A DNA stretch of 64,000 nucleotides from Pontibacter russatus (GCF_009931655.1 NZ_CP047984.1:3985001-4049000), one strand, 5' to 3'; positions 8,914 through 17,152 are shown, counted from the stretch's first letter. The notes: generated from the sequence alone by a model not told the origin. Numbers and translations: made by a program.

Positions 8914-8985
8914 CAGAACGAAACAGCATATTAAACCGGCAGGCACGCATCATATATAGAGAAAAGCCTGCCATATATAAAACAC

Positions 8986-9615
8986 ATGAACCAACAAACA
9001 GACGGAATCATATTCGACCTCGACGGCACGTTGTGGGACTCGACGCAGGCGGTGGCCGATGCCTGGCAGACCTCCATCAGCAAACTCGACTACATAGACC
9101 GCACCGTGACGCAGGAGGATGTCCGCGCCATCACAGGCATGCCCTACAATGCCATATACGACAAGCTGTTCCCGAACCTGAATGAAAACCAGCGGCAGGA
9201 GCTGATGGGCCTTTGCGCCGAAGAAGAGCTCCGGCACCTGAAAGCGGAGGGCGGGATTTTATACGAGGGGCTGGAGGAGACGCTGACTTACCTGCAACAG
9301 AAACACCAACTCTTTATTGTGAGCAACTGCCAGGTGGGCTACATCGATATTTTCCTGGAGTACCACAACATGCAGCGCTTCTTCACCGACCACGGCTGCT
9401 TCGGGGATTTCCACAAGCCCAAGGGCGAGAACATCAAAGACATCATCCGGCGCAACAATCTGAAATCAGCGGTATATGTGGGCGACACCAAAGGCGACTA
9501 CGAAGCGAGCCAGCTGGCCGGGGTGCCGTTTGTATATGCCCGGTACGGTTTTGGCGAGGTAGCAGCAGATGTGCCCCATATAGACCAGTTCGCAGACCTC
9601 CGGAAGTTGTTTTAA
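8986..9615 (+). CDS. HAD-family hydrolase (phosphoglycolate-phosphatase-like)
   Basis: A 209-residue cytosolic HAD phosphatase. Motif I is DLDGTLWD (residues about 7-14, with the nucleophile Asp and the general acid Asp two residues later). Motif II serine is in LFIVSNCQ, motif III is the lysine in HKPKGENIKDI, and motif IV is YVGDTKGDYE. A helical cap lies between motifs I and II, as in beta-phosphoglucomutase and phosphoglycolate phosphatase. All catalytic residues are present; the substrate cannot be assigned. Confidence 0.93.
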   Translation: MNQQTDGIIFDLDGTLWDSTQAVADAWQTSISKLDYIDRTVTQEDVRAITGMPYNAIYDKLFPNLNENQRQELMGLCAEEELRHLKAEGGILYEGLEETLTYLQQKHQLFIVSNCQVGYIDIFLEYHNMQRFFTDHGCFGDFHKPKGENIKDIIRRNNLKSAVYVGDTKGDYEASQLAGVPFVYARYGFGEVAADVPHIDQFADLRKLF

Positions 9616-9655
9616 GGCCGTTACAGGTCATTAAACCATATATAGCGAAAGAGGC

Positions 9656-10240
9656 ATGGGCACAGATTCACATCAGCGCATCGAGCTTTCCGTGACAGCC
9701 GCCGAGGCGAATTGGAAGGCGCTGGCTTTTGCCTTTCCGGTGATGGTGCTGCTGCTCGTGCCCTATATATGGCTGTGGCCGGAGCAGTTCTCTTCCGAAA
9801 CCATAGCAGGCCTGGCGAAGACGCATGGGGCCCGTATCCTGTTGCTGCCTTTCCTGATGATGCTGGTGTTTATACCGGGAGCGGTGGTGCACGAGTTGCT
9901 GCACGGCCTTACCTGGGCCGCCTTCTGCAGGCGCGGCATCAAGTCCATCAGGTACGGGGTGTACTGGAAAGCGCTCACGCCCTATTGCCATTGCGAGGAG
10001 GTGTTGCCGCTGCGGCCCTATGTGCTGGGTGGGATGATGCCGGGCCTCGTGATGGGCATACTGCCTGCCGTGGTGGGGGTTATCTGGGGCAATCCGTGGG
10101 TGTTTTCCTTCGGGCTGTTTTTCACGCTGGCCGCCGCCGGCGACATGCTGGTGCTCTGGATGCTGCGCCACTGCCACGCCACCGACCTCGTGCAGGACCA
10201 CCCCGAGAAAGTCGGCTGCTACGTGCTGCGCGAAGTGTAA
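9656..10240 (+). CDS. DUF3267 membrane zincin-like protein
   Basis: A 194-residue integral membrane protein with about four to five hydrophobic segments. Near residue 83 it contains GAVVHELLHGLTW, an HExxH zinc-binding motif inside the membrane region, as in the DUF3267 family of putative membrane metallopeptidases (related to site-2-protease-like folds). The second segment has GVYWKALTPYCHCEE, where the paired Cys-His and the Tyr are conserved in the family. No substrate is known. It stands 40 bases after the HAD gene and may be co-transcribed. A proteolytic role is an inference from HExxH. Confidence 0.88.
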   Translation: MGTDSHQRIELSVTAAEANWKALAFAFPVMVLLLVPYIWLWPEQFSSETIAGLAKTHGARILLLPFLMMLVFIPGAVVHELLHGLTWAAFCRRGIKSIRYGVYWKALTPYCHCEEVLPLRPYVLGGMMPGLVMGILPAVVGVIWGNPWVFSFGLFFTLAAAGDMLVLWMLRHCHATDLVQDHPEKVGCYVLREV

Positions 10241-10372
10241 GACATAATTTTAATGCTACTTTACCCGAACCTCTAAAGAAGTTCATGATTTATGATGATG
10301 GGTAAATTACTCAAGCAAGCGACACTTCTAGTTCTGCCCGGAGTGAAAGCTCTTCCAGTTTTTCCGGGAGGC

Positions 10373-10494
10373 GCTGCTGGGGGTAGGGGCCCTCTGTTCC
10401 GAGAGTTCCCGGTGCCGCGGGAGCGGCAGCCGTCTTGACAAGGGGCCCCAACCCCTGGCAGGAAACGAAATAGAGGCCCCCTACCCCCGGCAGC
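10373..10494. repeat. Imperfect 28-nt inverted repeat in a 413-base gene-free stretch
   Basis: The left arm at 10373-10400 (GCTGCTGGGGGTAGGGGCCC, then TCTGTTCC) matches the reverse complement of 10467-10494 at 24 of 28 positions. The centre holds GC-rich sequence including GGGGCCCC. Nothing in 10241-10653 looks like a gene. It probably is a REP/MITE-type intergenic element, able to fold into a long stem. Confidence 0.55.
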
Positions 10495-10528
10495 TTCTGT
10501 TACAAGGTGCCGAAGGGGAAGTAGTTTA

Positions 10529-10560
10529 CCCCGAAGCATTTCGGGGAGGCCACTCGGCCT
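10529..10560. repeat. Two adjacent small hairpins
   Basis: CCCCGAA-gcat-TTCGGGG (10529-10546) is followed directly by AGGCC-actc-GGCCT (10547-10560). They lie beside the 28-nt inverted repeat and may belong to the same structured element. Confidence 0.4.
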
Positions 10561-10653
10561 GAGAGCACCAAAACAGGCTATAGAACTAAGAAGAAGTTAT
10601 TCCAATAGGATGAACGACGGTTCTCAGCGTAGGCAAAATTATATCACTTTACC

Positions 10654-11445
10654 ATGCAGCCAAATCAACACCACGTCTCCCTGTTCAACCTCCTCATCCC
10701 CTTCCTGGCGAAGCGCGACATCAGCAGCCTTACGGCGCAGGAACTGCAGGCTATATATAGCATCCCGCAGGCCGACCTGTTGATTTTGCTCGGCAACAGC
10801 AGTTTATATGTGGCGGAGCAGGCGGCCGTGGCCTACCGGGAGGGGCTGGCAAAGGAACTGATGATTTGTGGCGGCATCGGCCACTCCACGCATTTCCTGG
10901 AGCGCAACATCCGCCGGCACCCGGTTTACAACAATGTGGACGTGGGAGGCAGGCCCGAGGCAGATATGCTGCAGGATATTCTGGTAAAATACCTGGGGAT
11001 GCAACCGGGCGAGATCATTCTGGAGAACCAGTCCACTAACTGCGGCGGCAACGCCACGGAGGCCCGCAAGGTGCTGGAGAGGCTGCAGAAGCATCCAAAA
11101 ACCTTGCTGCTGCTGCAGGACCCGGTGCTGCAGCGCCGCACGCAGGCCTCTTTTGAGAATGTGTGGCAACAGGCGGAAGTGCAGTTTATCAGTTATGCGG
11201 CCTTTGTGCCGCTGCTGCAACTGAAGGAAGGAGCTTTCGCCTTCGCAAACGAGGCCCACAGCGAGTTCTGCGGGATAGACAGGTTCCTCTCTTTGGTGAT
11301 GGGTGAAATACCACGGCTCCGGAACGACGCCAACGGCTACGGCCCCAGGGGCAGCGGCTTTATCACGGCCGTGGAGATTCCGGCGGAAGTAGAGGCGGCT
11401 TACGAAGAACTGGCCACTTTATATCCCTTTTTCGTGCGGAAATAG
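10654..11445 (+). CDS. YdcF / SanA-type DUF218 family protein
   Basis: A 263-residue protein of the ElyC/SanA/YdcF superfamily. It shows the conserved core LLILLGNSS (residues about 47-55), the turn LMICGGIGHST, the motif ENQSTNCGGNATEARKVLE (about 126-144) and LLLLQDPVLQRRTQASF. It lacks a signal peptide and transmembrane segment, unlike the envelope-linked ElyC and SanA, so it matches the soluble YdcF subgroup, which binds S-adenosylmethionine in E. coli. The biological role is unknown. Monocistronic, preceded by a repeat-rich gap. Confidence 0.88.
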   Translation: MQPNQHHVSLFNLLIPFLAKRDISSLTAQELQAIYSIPQADLLILLGNSSLYVAEQAAVAYREGLAKELMICGGIGHSTHFLERNIRRHPVYNNVDVGGRPEADMLQDILVKYLGMQPGEIILENQSTNCGGNATEARKVLERLQKHPKTLLLLQDPVLQRRTQASFENVWQQAEVQFISYAAFVPLLQLKEGAFAFANEAHSEFCGIDRFLSLVMGEIPRLRNDANGYGPRGSGFITAVEIPAEVEAAYEELATLYPFFVRK

Positions 11446-11457
11446 GCTGTTTGCAAC

Positions 11458-11465
11458 TACCTTTG
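11458..11465 (+). promoter_or_regulatory. Putative -7 box (TACCTTTG)
   Basis: An exact TAnnTTTG match followed by CACAGC, 160 bases before the Dabb-protein start at 11625. The implied leader is long, so assignment to that gene is tentative. Confidence 0.35.
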
Positions 11466-11624
11466 CACAGCATTTGCGGGCGCTACTGCCCCAGGCCGAA
11501 TGCTGTTGAGCTGATTTCGGGATAAATGCTTACCTTCCGCGGCCATTCACGGGGAGGTAAAGCGAACAAAATTCAAACAGCGCATATACTCCTTTTCAAC
11601 TCAGCTAAAACAAGGACCCCATAT

Positions 11625-12038
11625 ATGAAAAAACAATCCAGACGACTGTTCCTCGGTAACGCGACCGCCTTTTCGCTTGCCGGTTTCTTTGGCCTGATGC
11701 CTGCGTCAGCTAAAAGCAAAGCGAACAAGAAAGGTGATTTTGTGCATCACGTATACTTCTGGCTCAAAAACCCGGACTCTGCCGAAGACAAAGCCAAGCT
11801 GATAGAAGGCCTCACCACCCTGAAAAAAATCAAGCCCATCCGCCTGGCGCGCATCGGGGAGCCCGCCACCACCAACCGCGATGTCATCGAGCGCGGATAC
11901 CAGGTGTCGTGGCTGCTGTTTTTCGACAACCTCGAAGACCAGGAAATCTACCAGACGCACCCCGTGCATCTGAAGTTTGTCGAGAATTATTCAAACCTTT
12001 GGGAAAAAGTGGTGGTGTACGATTCAGTGGACGTATAG
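11625..12038 (+). CDS. Tat-exported stress-responsive Dabb domain protein
   Basis: 137 residues from ATG 11625. The open frame extends upstream to 11526, but MKKQSRRLFLGNATAFSLAG is an obvious twin-arginine signal (SRRLFLG), which decides the start. The mature part is one Dabb domain: FVHHVYFWLKNPDSAEDKAK, RIGEPA, YQVSWLLFFDNLEDQEIYQ, HPVHLKFVENYSNLWEKV with the conserved histidine pair and HPVH. Dabb domains are small dimeric ferredoxin-like folds; enzymatic members exist but most are uncharacterised. Tat export implies folding in the cytoplasm, perhaps with a ligand. The substrate is unknown. Confidence 0.88.
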   Translation: MKKQSRRLFLGNATAFSLAGFFGLMPASAKSKANKKGDFVHHVYFWLKNPDSAEDKAKLIEGLTTLKKIKPIRLARIGEPATTNRDVIERGYQVSWLLFFDNLEDQEIYQTHPVHLKFVENYSNLWEKVVVYDSVDV

Positions 12039-12064
12039 CCTACTCAGAGCGCATATAAATTTAA

Positions 12065-12090
12065 AAGAGCCACCTATATGGGTGGCTCTT
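12065..12090. terminator. Bidirectional terminator between convergent genes
   Basis: AAGAGCCACC (12065-12074), loop TATATG and GGTGGCTCTT (12081-12090) form a perfect 10-bp stem with A- and T-rich flanks. It lies between the Dabb gene and the oppositely oriented M14 peptidase gene, so it can serve both. Confidence 0.8.
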
Positions 12091-12095
12091 CTGCT

Positions 12096-13853
12096 TTACA
12101 GCGGCAGCTTTATATCCTGCATCAGCCTGCCCACCGGGTACATCAGGTGCGTGTACTCGTAGTGCGGCGTGTTTTTATATATAAAATCGAGCTGGGTGCG
12201 GGCGTCTTTGGCAAAGTCCGGGTCCTGCTTTTTGCGGGCCTCCAGTTGCTGGCGCAGCGCCGGGTCTTGCTTCAGGTACTCCGCCGCCAGGTCCTCGAAC
12301 ACATAGTTCGAAAAGTGCTCTTTCTGCATCAGGATGGAGTCGAAGAAGTTCCAGTTAAAGTAAGAGTCCACGGCCTGCGGCTCGAGGACCTCCACCAGAA
12401 AGCGGTTGGCAGGTTGGTTCATATACACCACGTAATCCCCTTTGAAGAACTTGCGCGGCATGCGCTTGGTCGCCACCTGCACATCCGTATGTAAATAATG
12501 ACCCTCATACGGTCGCTGGCCTGTTTTGTAGTCGGTTATATAGTAGGTGTCCAAGGTGAAGGTGGTGTCTTTTTGCAGTTGCTGCAGCTTTACTTTATCC
12601 GTCTTCAGGCGCGCAATCACCTCGTGCCAGGCCTGCGGAATGATATAGGCGACAGGCTTTTCCACCGTCACGGTCGGCGTAAATTCATTGTAGTAGTTGA
12701 TCATCCGGCTGTACGGCGACTTCCGGTCGTAATACAGGCGGTCGAGGCCGCTGACCTCGCTTGGCTTGTATTTGGCCTCATAGCCCAGAAACGGAATCTG
12801 GCTGACCTTCGTAGTGTCCAGCTTCCAGTCGAGCGGAAATTTTTGCTGCTGCAGGGTCTGCTGCTTTGCCTGCGCGCGCAGTTCGCCAATCTCTTTCGCG
12901 TCGCGGTGTACCGTTTCTATCATGTTCTCCATCAGCTTATAGGTTGCCTGCACGCGCTGGTAGAAGGGCTTCAGCATATGCGTTTCGGGCACAAAGCCGA
13001 TGGTGTTATAGAGCGTGGTATAACCCGTGGCGTAGCGCGGCGATTCCATAAACCCAATAATGCCTTCGTCCGGCGTGTCGCCTGCGTGGTTCATATAGGG
13101 TACCATCGGGAACTTGTCCTGCTTCATGCCCGCATAGAGCGTAGGCAACATTTTGCCATTCAAATACTTGGCCAGTATAGGGTTGAGTTTGTTGTGCTGC
13201 GTCGCTATCAGCGTCATCACGTGCTGGTAATCGGCGCCGTTGGAGGTGTGGTTGTCCATGAACACATCCGGGTCCCACTCCCTGAAAATTTCGTGAAAGG
13301 TCTGGGCATTGCGGGAGTCGGTTTTGATATAGTCGCGGTTCAGGTCGAGGTTGCGGGCGTTGCCCCGGAAGCCGTAGCCCTCAGGGCCGTTCTGGTTGGT
13401 GCGGGTGTGGCTGTTGCGGTTCAGCGCCCCGCCGATGTTATATACCGGGATGATGGCCAGCACCACATTGTCCAGTTGTTTGCGTCGTTTCTTGTCCTGC
13501 AGGTAGTCGCGCACCAGCAGCATGGTGGCATCAATGCCCTCCGGCTCCCCCGCATGAATGCCGTTCTGGATAAGCAAAATGCGCTTGTTCTTCTCCCGGA
13601 TAGAGGCCGGGTCAAAGTCCCTGTCCGTTGACACCACCACGAGGTGCAGCGGGCGGCCCGCATCGGTAGTGCCGTAGGGCATCATCTTCACTTCCTCGTA
13701 GGCGGCGTCCAGGCGCTGGTACCAGTCCATGGCTTCCGCATAGGTGGCGGTCTGGTTGCCGTTTCCTTTTTCGTAAGGTGTTTTTAAATCGGGTTTGTCT
13801 TGTGCGGGAGTGCCAGTGGCTAACAGGGCAGCTAAAAATAGGGTCGTGAGCAT
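12096..13853 (-). CDS. Secreted M14-family zinc carboxypeptidase
   Basis: A 585-residue exported metallocarboxypeptidase-like protein. The signal peptide is MLTTLFLAALLATGTPA. The zinc site of family M14 is visible as H100-A-G-E103 in IQNGIHAGEPEG, with the third ligand in MDNHTSNG (about H202); RNLDLNRDY supplies the substrate-binding Asn-Arg. The catalytic domain spans about 40-330, followed by about 250 residues of undefined C-terminal sequence. It probably cleaves C-terminal residues or peptidoglycan peptides in the periplasm or outside. It is monocistronic. A second, larger M14 gene of another subgroup lies at 44950. Confidence 0.92.
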   Translation of the reverse strand: MLTTLFLAALLATGTPAQDKPDLKTPYEKGNGNQTATYAEAMDWYQRLDAAYEEVKMMPYGTTDAGRPLHLVVVSTDRDFDPASIREKNKRILLIQNGIHAGEPEGIDATMLLVRDYLQDKKRRKQLDNVVLAIIPVYNIGGALNRNSHTRTNQNGPEGYGFRGNARNLDLNRDYIKTDSRNAQTFHEIFREWDPDVFMDNHTSNGADYQHVMTLIATQHNKLNPILAKYLNGKMLPTLYAGMKQDKFPMVPYMNHAGDTPDEGIIGFMESPRYATGYTTLYNTIGFVPETHMLKPFYQRVQATYKLMENMIETVHRDAKEIGELRAQAKQQTLQQQKFPLDWKLDTTKVSQIPFLGYEAKYKPSEVSGLDRLYYDRKSPYSRMINYYNEFTPTVTVEKPVAYIIPQAWHEVIARLKTDKVKLQQLQKDTTFTLDTYYITDYKTGQRPYEGHYLHTDVQVATKRMPRKFFKGDYVVYMNQPANRFLVEVLEPQAVDSYFNWNFFDSILMQKEHFSNYVFEDLAAEYLKQDPALRQQLEARKKQDPDFAKDARTQLDFIYKNTPHYEYTHLMYPVGRLMQDIKLPL

Positions 13854-14203
13854 GTGTCGGGTTGATGATAGGACTGCAATGTTACCGATTTTTGCGCCAA
13901 CATGGTAGCGGGCGGCTGTGAGAAGCAGGCGCTTTATATAGGACAGGAGAGGGTATGGCAGCAGTTTATTTACTGCCTATATAGGAGAAGAATATATAGC
14001 TGATTTGATTAGGAGCTTGAGCCGATGCTAGTTATATTGGTTAGGAGGCAATGCTCTACTTCTCTATCAATTCGCGAATAAGGTGTTTCGGTAGGGAAGC
14101 CTAGATATACGGTTTTTATATATAGTGCAGTTAAACGTCATAGCGGCTTATATAGGGTATATAGCCGCAAATTGATTCAAAATTTATCCTGAAAGGAATC
14201 AAA
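13854..14203. other. Gene-free AT-rich interval with TATATA words
   Basis: The 350 bases between divergent genes hold no convincing open frame. At least five TATATA-type words occur (for example near 13994 and 14116). It should contain the promoters of both the M14 gene and the AT-rich lipoprotein gene, but I cannot place canonical boxes. Confidence 0.5.
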
Positions 14204-14917
14204 ATGAAAACAATCAATTTTTTGATACTATTAATATCGCTATTGATAGTAATCAGTTCCTGCGAAAGGAAGGATGTTGATATTTTCATCATTGAAGGAC
14301 AAATAACTGATGATATCTCGAATCAACCGATTGAAGGAGTTGAAATTAGAGTCGATGCTATCAAATCATCATCAGGTATGGGTATAATCTCTAATGGTAA
14401 ACGTAAAACAGTTGGTAAGGCGACTACTGATAGAAATGGATATTATAAAGCCAAACTTAAGGTGTTTAATGGAGCTCAAAGGCTGGAAATATCTATAAAT
14501 GAAAATAATAAGAAAGAAGGATATGCAGACGGTTATTTAGACGCCTCCCTTTCAACTCTTAACAAAGGTGCAAGTACTATCTTCAATCATGCTATTAGCC
14601 CAACAGCTATACTTAAAATCAAGTTTATAAATACAAGTCCACAGTCTAATGCCGATAAGTTTATACTTAATTGGTGTAACTGTGGACAAGGATTGACAAA
14701 AGGAATCATAAACAGAGAGAATTGTGGTACAGTGAAAGAAAGTGAAGGGGGGCAATGGATAGGGGAAGATGTTTGTGGTGTTTATACAATTGAAGCGGTC
14801 GCTGGAAGAAAATCAGACTTTTCCTGGTATGTGACCAAGAATAATGAAACTAGACTATTCTTAGATTCTGTTTTTGTAGCACGTGGTGTACTAAATGAAT
14901 TTCTCATAAATTATTGA
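14204..14917 (+). CDS. Lipoprotein with a carboxypeptidase-regulatory-like domain, AT-rich
   Basis: A 237-residue predicted lipoprotein (lipobox in LLIVISSCERK). Residues about 28-110 resemble a CarboxypepD-regulatory or Ig-like beta sandwich (IIEGQITDDISNQPIEGVEI, then TDRNGYYKAKLKVF). The remainder has several cysteines (NWCNCGQG, NRENCGTV, EDVCGVY) and no known motif. Base and codon use are clearly AT-richer than in all neighbours, suggesting recent acquisition. No partner genes. A surface role is inferred from the lipobox and the beta domain. Confidence 0.8.
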   Translation: MKTINFLILLISLLIVISSCERKDVDIFIIEGQITDDISNQPIEGVEIRVDAIKSSSGMGIISNGKRKTVGKATTDRNGYYKAKLKVFNGAQRLEISINENNKKEGYADGYLDASLSTLNKGASTIFNHAISPTAILKIKFINTSPQSNADKFILNWCNCGQGLTKGIINRENCGTVKESEGGQWIGEDVCGVYTIEAVAGRKSDFSWYVTKNNETRLFLDSVFVARGVLNEFLINY

Positions 14918-14922
14918 AGTAG

Positions 14923-15002
14923 CTTGGTTGAAAACCTTCTGCGAACACGGCACAGGCACCATACCTAATTCCGTCTCGTACAGCCTGTGCTAGTCAACCA
15001 AG
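14923..15002. repeat. Two-box inverted repeat after the AT-rich lipoprotein gene
   Basis: CTTGGTTGA (14923-14931) pairs with TCAACCAAG (14994-15002), and GCACAGGC (14950-14957) pairs with GCCTGTGC (14983-14990). The central loop is 25 bases. It could be the lipoprotein gene's terminator or the edge of an acquired segment. Although the nested boxes recall integron attC sites, the GTTRRRY core is absent. Confidence 0.45.
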
Positions 15003-15053
15003 AAAACGCCGCGGCAGACAAAGACGTTAATGTGAATGTAAAAACTAGAAGAA

Positions 15054-15266
15054 GTGCTCATTAAGAAAATCTCATCCACAATAGATGTGAGAATTCTTCA
15101 GGAGGTTACCAGACTTCTTGAAATAAGAGCAGATGAGGATATCTTTCAATTGGCGCCAGAGCAGGTGGCAGGGGTTGAAGAATCCAGGGAGCAAATAAGA
15201 AATGGAAAGTTTCTGACAAATGAAGAAGCTAAAACAGAGAATCAGGAGTTGCTAAACTTCAGGTAA
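15054..15266 (+). CDS. Small antitoxin-like protein, probably N-terminally damaged
   Basis: A 70-residue frame opening at GTG 15054. The C-terminal half (EDIFQLAPEQVAGVEESREQ, IRNGKFLTNEEA) resembles Bacteroidota type II antitoxins, where 'xxLxxEQxxxIExxxxQIxxGxxxxxEE' precedes the toxin-binding tail. The codons just upstream in the same frame read ATG-TAA-AAA-CTA-GAA-GAA-GTG, so an original start seems to have been broken by a stop and the present GTG may be a remnant start. No intact toxin follows it. It could be a dead gene. The family call is tentative. Confidence 0.45.
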   Translation: MLIKKISSTIDVRILQEVTRLLEIRADEDIFQLAPEQVAGVEESREQIRNGKFLTNEEAKTENQELLNFR

Positions 15267-15348
15267 CTTACCCTGTAATGGCACAGCAGGACAGAGAACT
15301 GCGAAAGTAAATATGCGTAACTTTAAGCAGGAATCAAGGAATTTGAGA

Positions 15349-15573
15349 ATGGCAACACCGATCCAATTTATAGTCGACCATGAGGGACGTAAGAAATCAG
15401 TCATTGTGCCCTTCAAGCAATGGGAGGAACTGAACCAGCGATACGAAAGGCTAAACAACAAATTCCAGATTCTTACAGGGATTAAAGAAGCGATGACTGA
15501 AGTCGAACACGCCCGCAAAGCAGGCAAGGAACTCCAAACCCTGACTGATTTTCTGGATGAAAGTAGAGATTAG
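15349..15573 (+). CDS. Type II toxin-antitoxin antitoxin (small RelB/Phd-like)
   Basis: 74 residues from ATG 15349 (MATPIQFIVDHEGRKKSVIV); the frame opens earlier at 15313, but the shorter start fits the family. The pattern 'IQFIVDxxGxxxxVxxPFxxWEEL', a small beta-strand domain followed by a long charged helix (ERLNNKFQILTGIKEAMTEV), is that of Bacteroidota antitoxins encoded just ahead of RelE-type toxins. Its end overlaps the toxin frame by 17 bases (15557-15573), the usual translational coupling. The cognate toxin is broken, so this gene may persist as a solitary antitoxin or be decaying. Confidence 0.72.
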   Translation: MATPIQFIVDHEGRKKSVIVPFKQWEELNQRYERLNNKFQILTGIKEAMTEVEHARKAGKELQTLTDFLDESRD

Positions 15574-15919
15574 AATTACCCAAAACTTCAGTAAGCGGGC
15601 AAAATACCTCATAAAGAAATATCCCTCCCTGATTAGCGAACTGGAGGCACTTGAAAAAGAACTTACCGAAAATCCGCACCTGGGATAAGCCTTAGGCAAT
15701 GATTCCTATAAAATCAGACTGTCGATTAAAAGCAAAGGGAAGGGGAAAAGCGGCGGGGCAAGGGTCATTACTCATATAGACAGTGAAGTAATCGGTACTG
15801 TTGAGAAAGGAGCGGACGGAGAGATCACAGTTTAGCTCCTGACCATCTACGACAAATCAGAAACGGCATCCAGATCCAATAAAGAACTGAAAGCACTCAT
15901 TAAGAACAACAAGAGCTGA
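15557..15919 (+). pseudogene. RelE/ParE-type toxin pseudogene with two in-frame stops
   Basis: Reading from ATG 15557, one frame runs 121 codons to TGA 15917-15919 and translates as a RelE-type toxin: MKVEIRITQNFSKRAKYLIK, EALEKELTENPHLG, SYKIRLSIKSKGKGKSGGAR, VITHI. It is interrupted by TAA at 15686-15688 (at HLG-stop-ALGND, where homologues have a residue such as T) and by TAG at 15833-15835. No frameshift is needed, so both are point nonsense changes. Family: the KSGGARVI motif is characteristic of Bacteroidota RelE toxins. The toxin is presumably inactive. Confidence 0.72.
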
Positions 15920-15988
15920 CTAACCCTACCTCAAATAGCGCTGCCATATATGCAGTGCATAGACAACACAACAGCATATATAGACACA

Positions 15989-17152
15989 TCATTTCTTACT
16001 ATCCGTCCTTACACCCGAAGGAAGCTTTTGCGGGGTGGTGGTAGGGCCGAAGACAGTTATTTTCCCGTTTTTCACCTCCATGCGGTCAATAAACACCACG
16101 CGTTCGTCTCCTGTTTCGGTTGTTCTGGCGTGGTAGACGATGAACATTTCCTTGCCGTCCGGGGAGTACGTGATGCTGTTGTGGCCCGTGCCTGTTACCG
16201 TGCCGCCTTTGGCCGTGTTTTTCTGCAGCACCGGGTTATTGGCCGCTTTCTGAAACGGGCCCAAAGGCGAATCGGAGGTGGCGTAGCCAACGGCATAATG
16301 CTGGCCACCGAAATAATTGGCCGAATACATGATGTAATACAGGCCGTCTTTCTTGAATGTAACCGACCCCTCCGTCCAGCGGCGGTTCACTTCGTTGGCT
16401 GTTACCGACCGGCTTTCCCACTCGGCCTGCTTGTCGTTGAGGCTAACGGGCGGGCGCAGCAACAGCACCGGTTCGCCGATAACGCCGGAGAAATCGGGTT
16501 TGAGCTCTACGCCATATACCCAGCTTTCTTCTATCTCTTTGAACCAGCCTTTATTCCGGGCCCAGTCTGCTATCTCGCTTTCCACGGGGTGCTTGTAGGC
16601 CGCGCGGGAGTAGTATAGATATACTTTGCCGTCGGTATCAAAAAACACGTTGGCATCGATGATGGGGTAGCCAGGGTCAAAAACCGGTTCCGGGGCCATA
16701 TCCATAAAAGGCCCGGTAGGCTTGTCGGCCACCGCCACCCCGATGCGGAAGTTCTCCTCCTCGTTGGTTGGGTTCTCCTTCCACTGGGCGCTGTAAAACA
16801 TGTAGAACTTTCCGTCCACCTCATATACCTCGGGTGCCCAGTAGGCCCCGCCCCAACCGGCATTGGGGTCGCTCCAGCCGTTTTTGTTGTCGTGGAAATA
16901 CACCTGCCCCTCCGGCTTCCAGTTCACAAGGTCTTTGGAGGAGTAAGCAGCAAATCCCTTCTCTGCTCCGCCGCCCGTGCCATACATATAATACATATCC
17001 CCGGTGCGCAGCACGTAGGGATCCCCGAACTGCACGTCCAGGGGGTTCGTGTAGGTGGCTTGGGCTGTACGGGCTTGCTTCGCTGTCTGGGCCGTTGCAG
17101 GCTGCAAAAACAGGCCAGCCAGGAAGAGATAAAAGAGCAGGGAATATTTCAT
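15989..17152 (-). CDS. Secreted glycoside hydrolase family 43 enzyme
   Basis: A 387-residue exported five-bladed beta-propeller glycosidase (signal peptide MKYSLLFYLFLAGLFLQPAT-AQ). The GH43 triad is visible: base Asp in QFGDPYV (about D44), the pKa-tuning Asp in YPIIDANVFFD (about D166) and the acid Glu in RRWTEGSVTF (about E261). The family contains alpha-L-arabinofuranosidases, beta-xylosidases and arabinanases; the substrate cannot be assigned. It stands alone, away from the SusCD pair at 24-28 kb, so a classical polysaccharide utilisation locus is not evident. Confidence 0.93.
   Translation of the reverse strand: MKYSLLFYLFLAGLFLQPATAQTAKQARTAQATYTNPLDVQFGDPYVLRTGDMYYMYGTGGGAEKGFAAYSSKDLVNWKPEGQVYFHDNKNGWSDPNAGWGGAYWAPEVYEVDGKFYMFYSAQWKENPTNEEENFRIGVAVADKPTGPFMDMAPEPVFDPGYPIIDANVFFDTDGKVYLYYSRAAYKHPVESEIADWARNKGWFKEIEESWVYGVELKPDFSGVIGEPVLLLRPPVSLNDKQAEWESRSVTANEVNRRWTEGSVTFKKDGLYYIMYSANYFGGQHYAVGYATSDSPLGPFQKAANNPVLQKNTAKGGTVTGTGHNSITYSPDGKEMFIVYHARTTETGDERVVFIDRMEVKNGKITVFGPTTTPQKLPSGVRTDSKK

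Noticed and set aside
12078..12494. 138-codon frame opposite the M14 carboxypeptidase gene
   Set aside because: Antisense to a well-supported gene and crossing the bidirectional terminator.
14923..15002. Possible integron attC site
   Set aside because: Nested boxes are present, but neither RYYYAAC nor GTTRRRY core is found at the ends, and no integrase is in the window.
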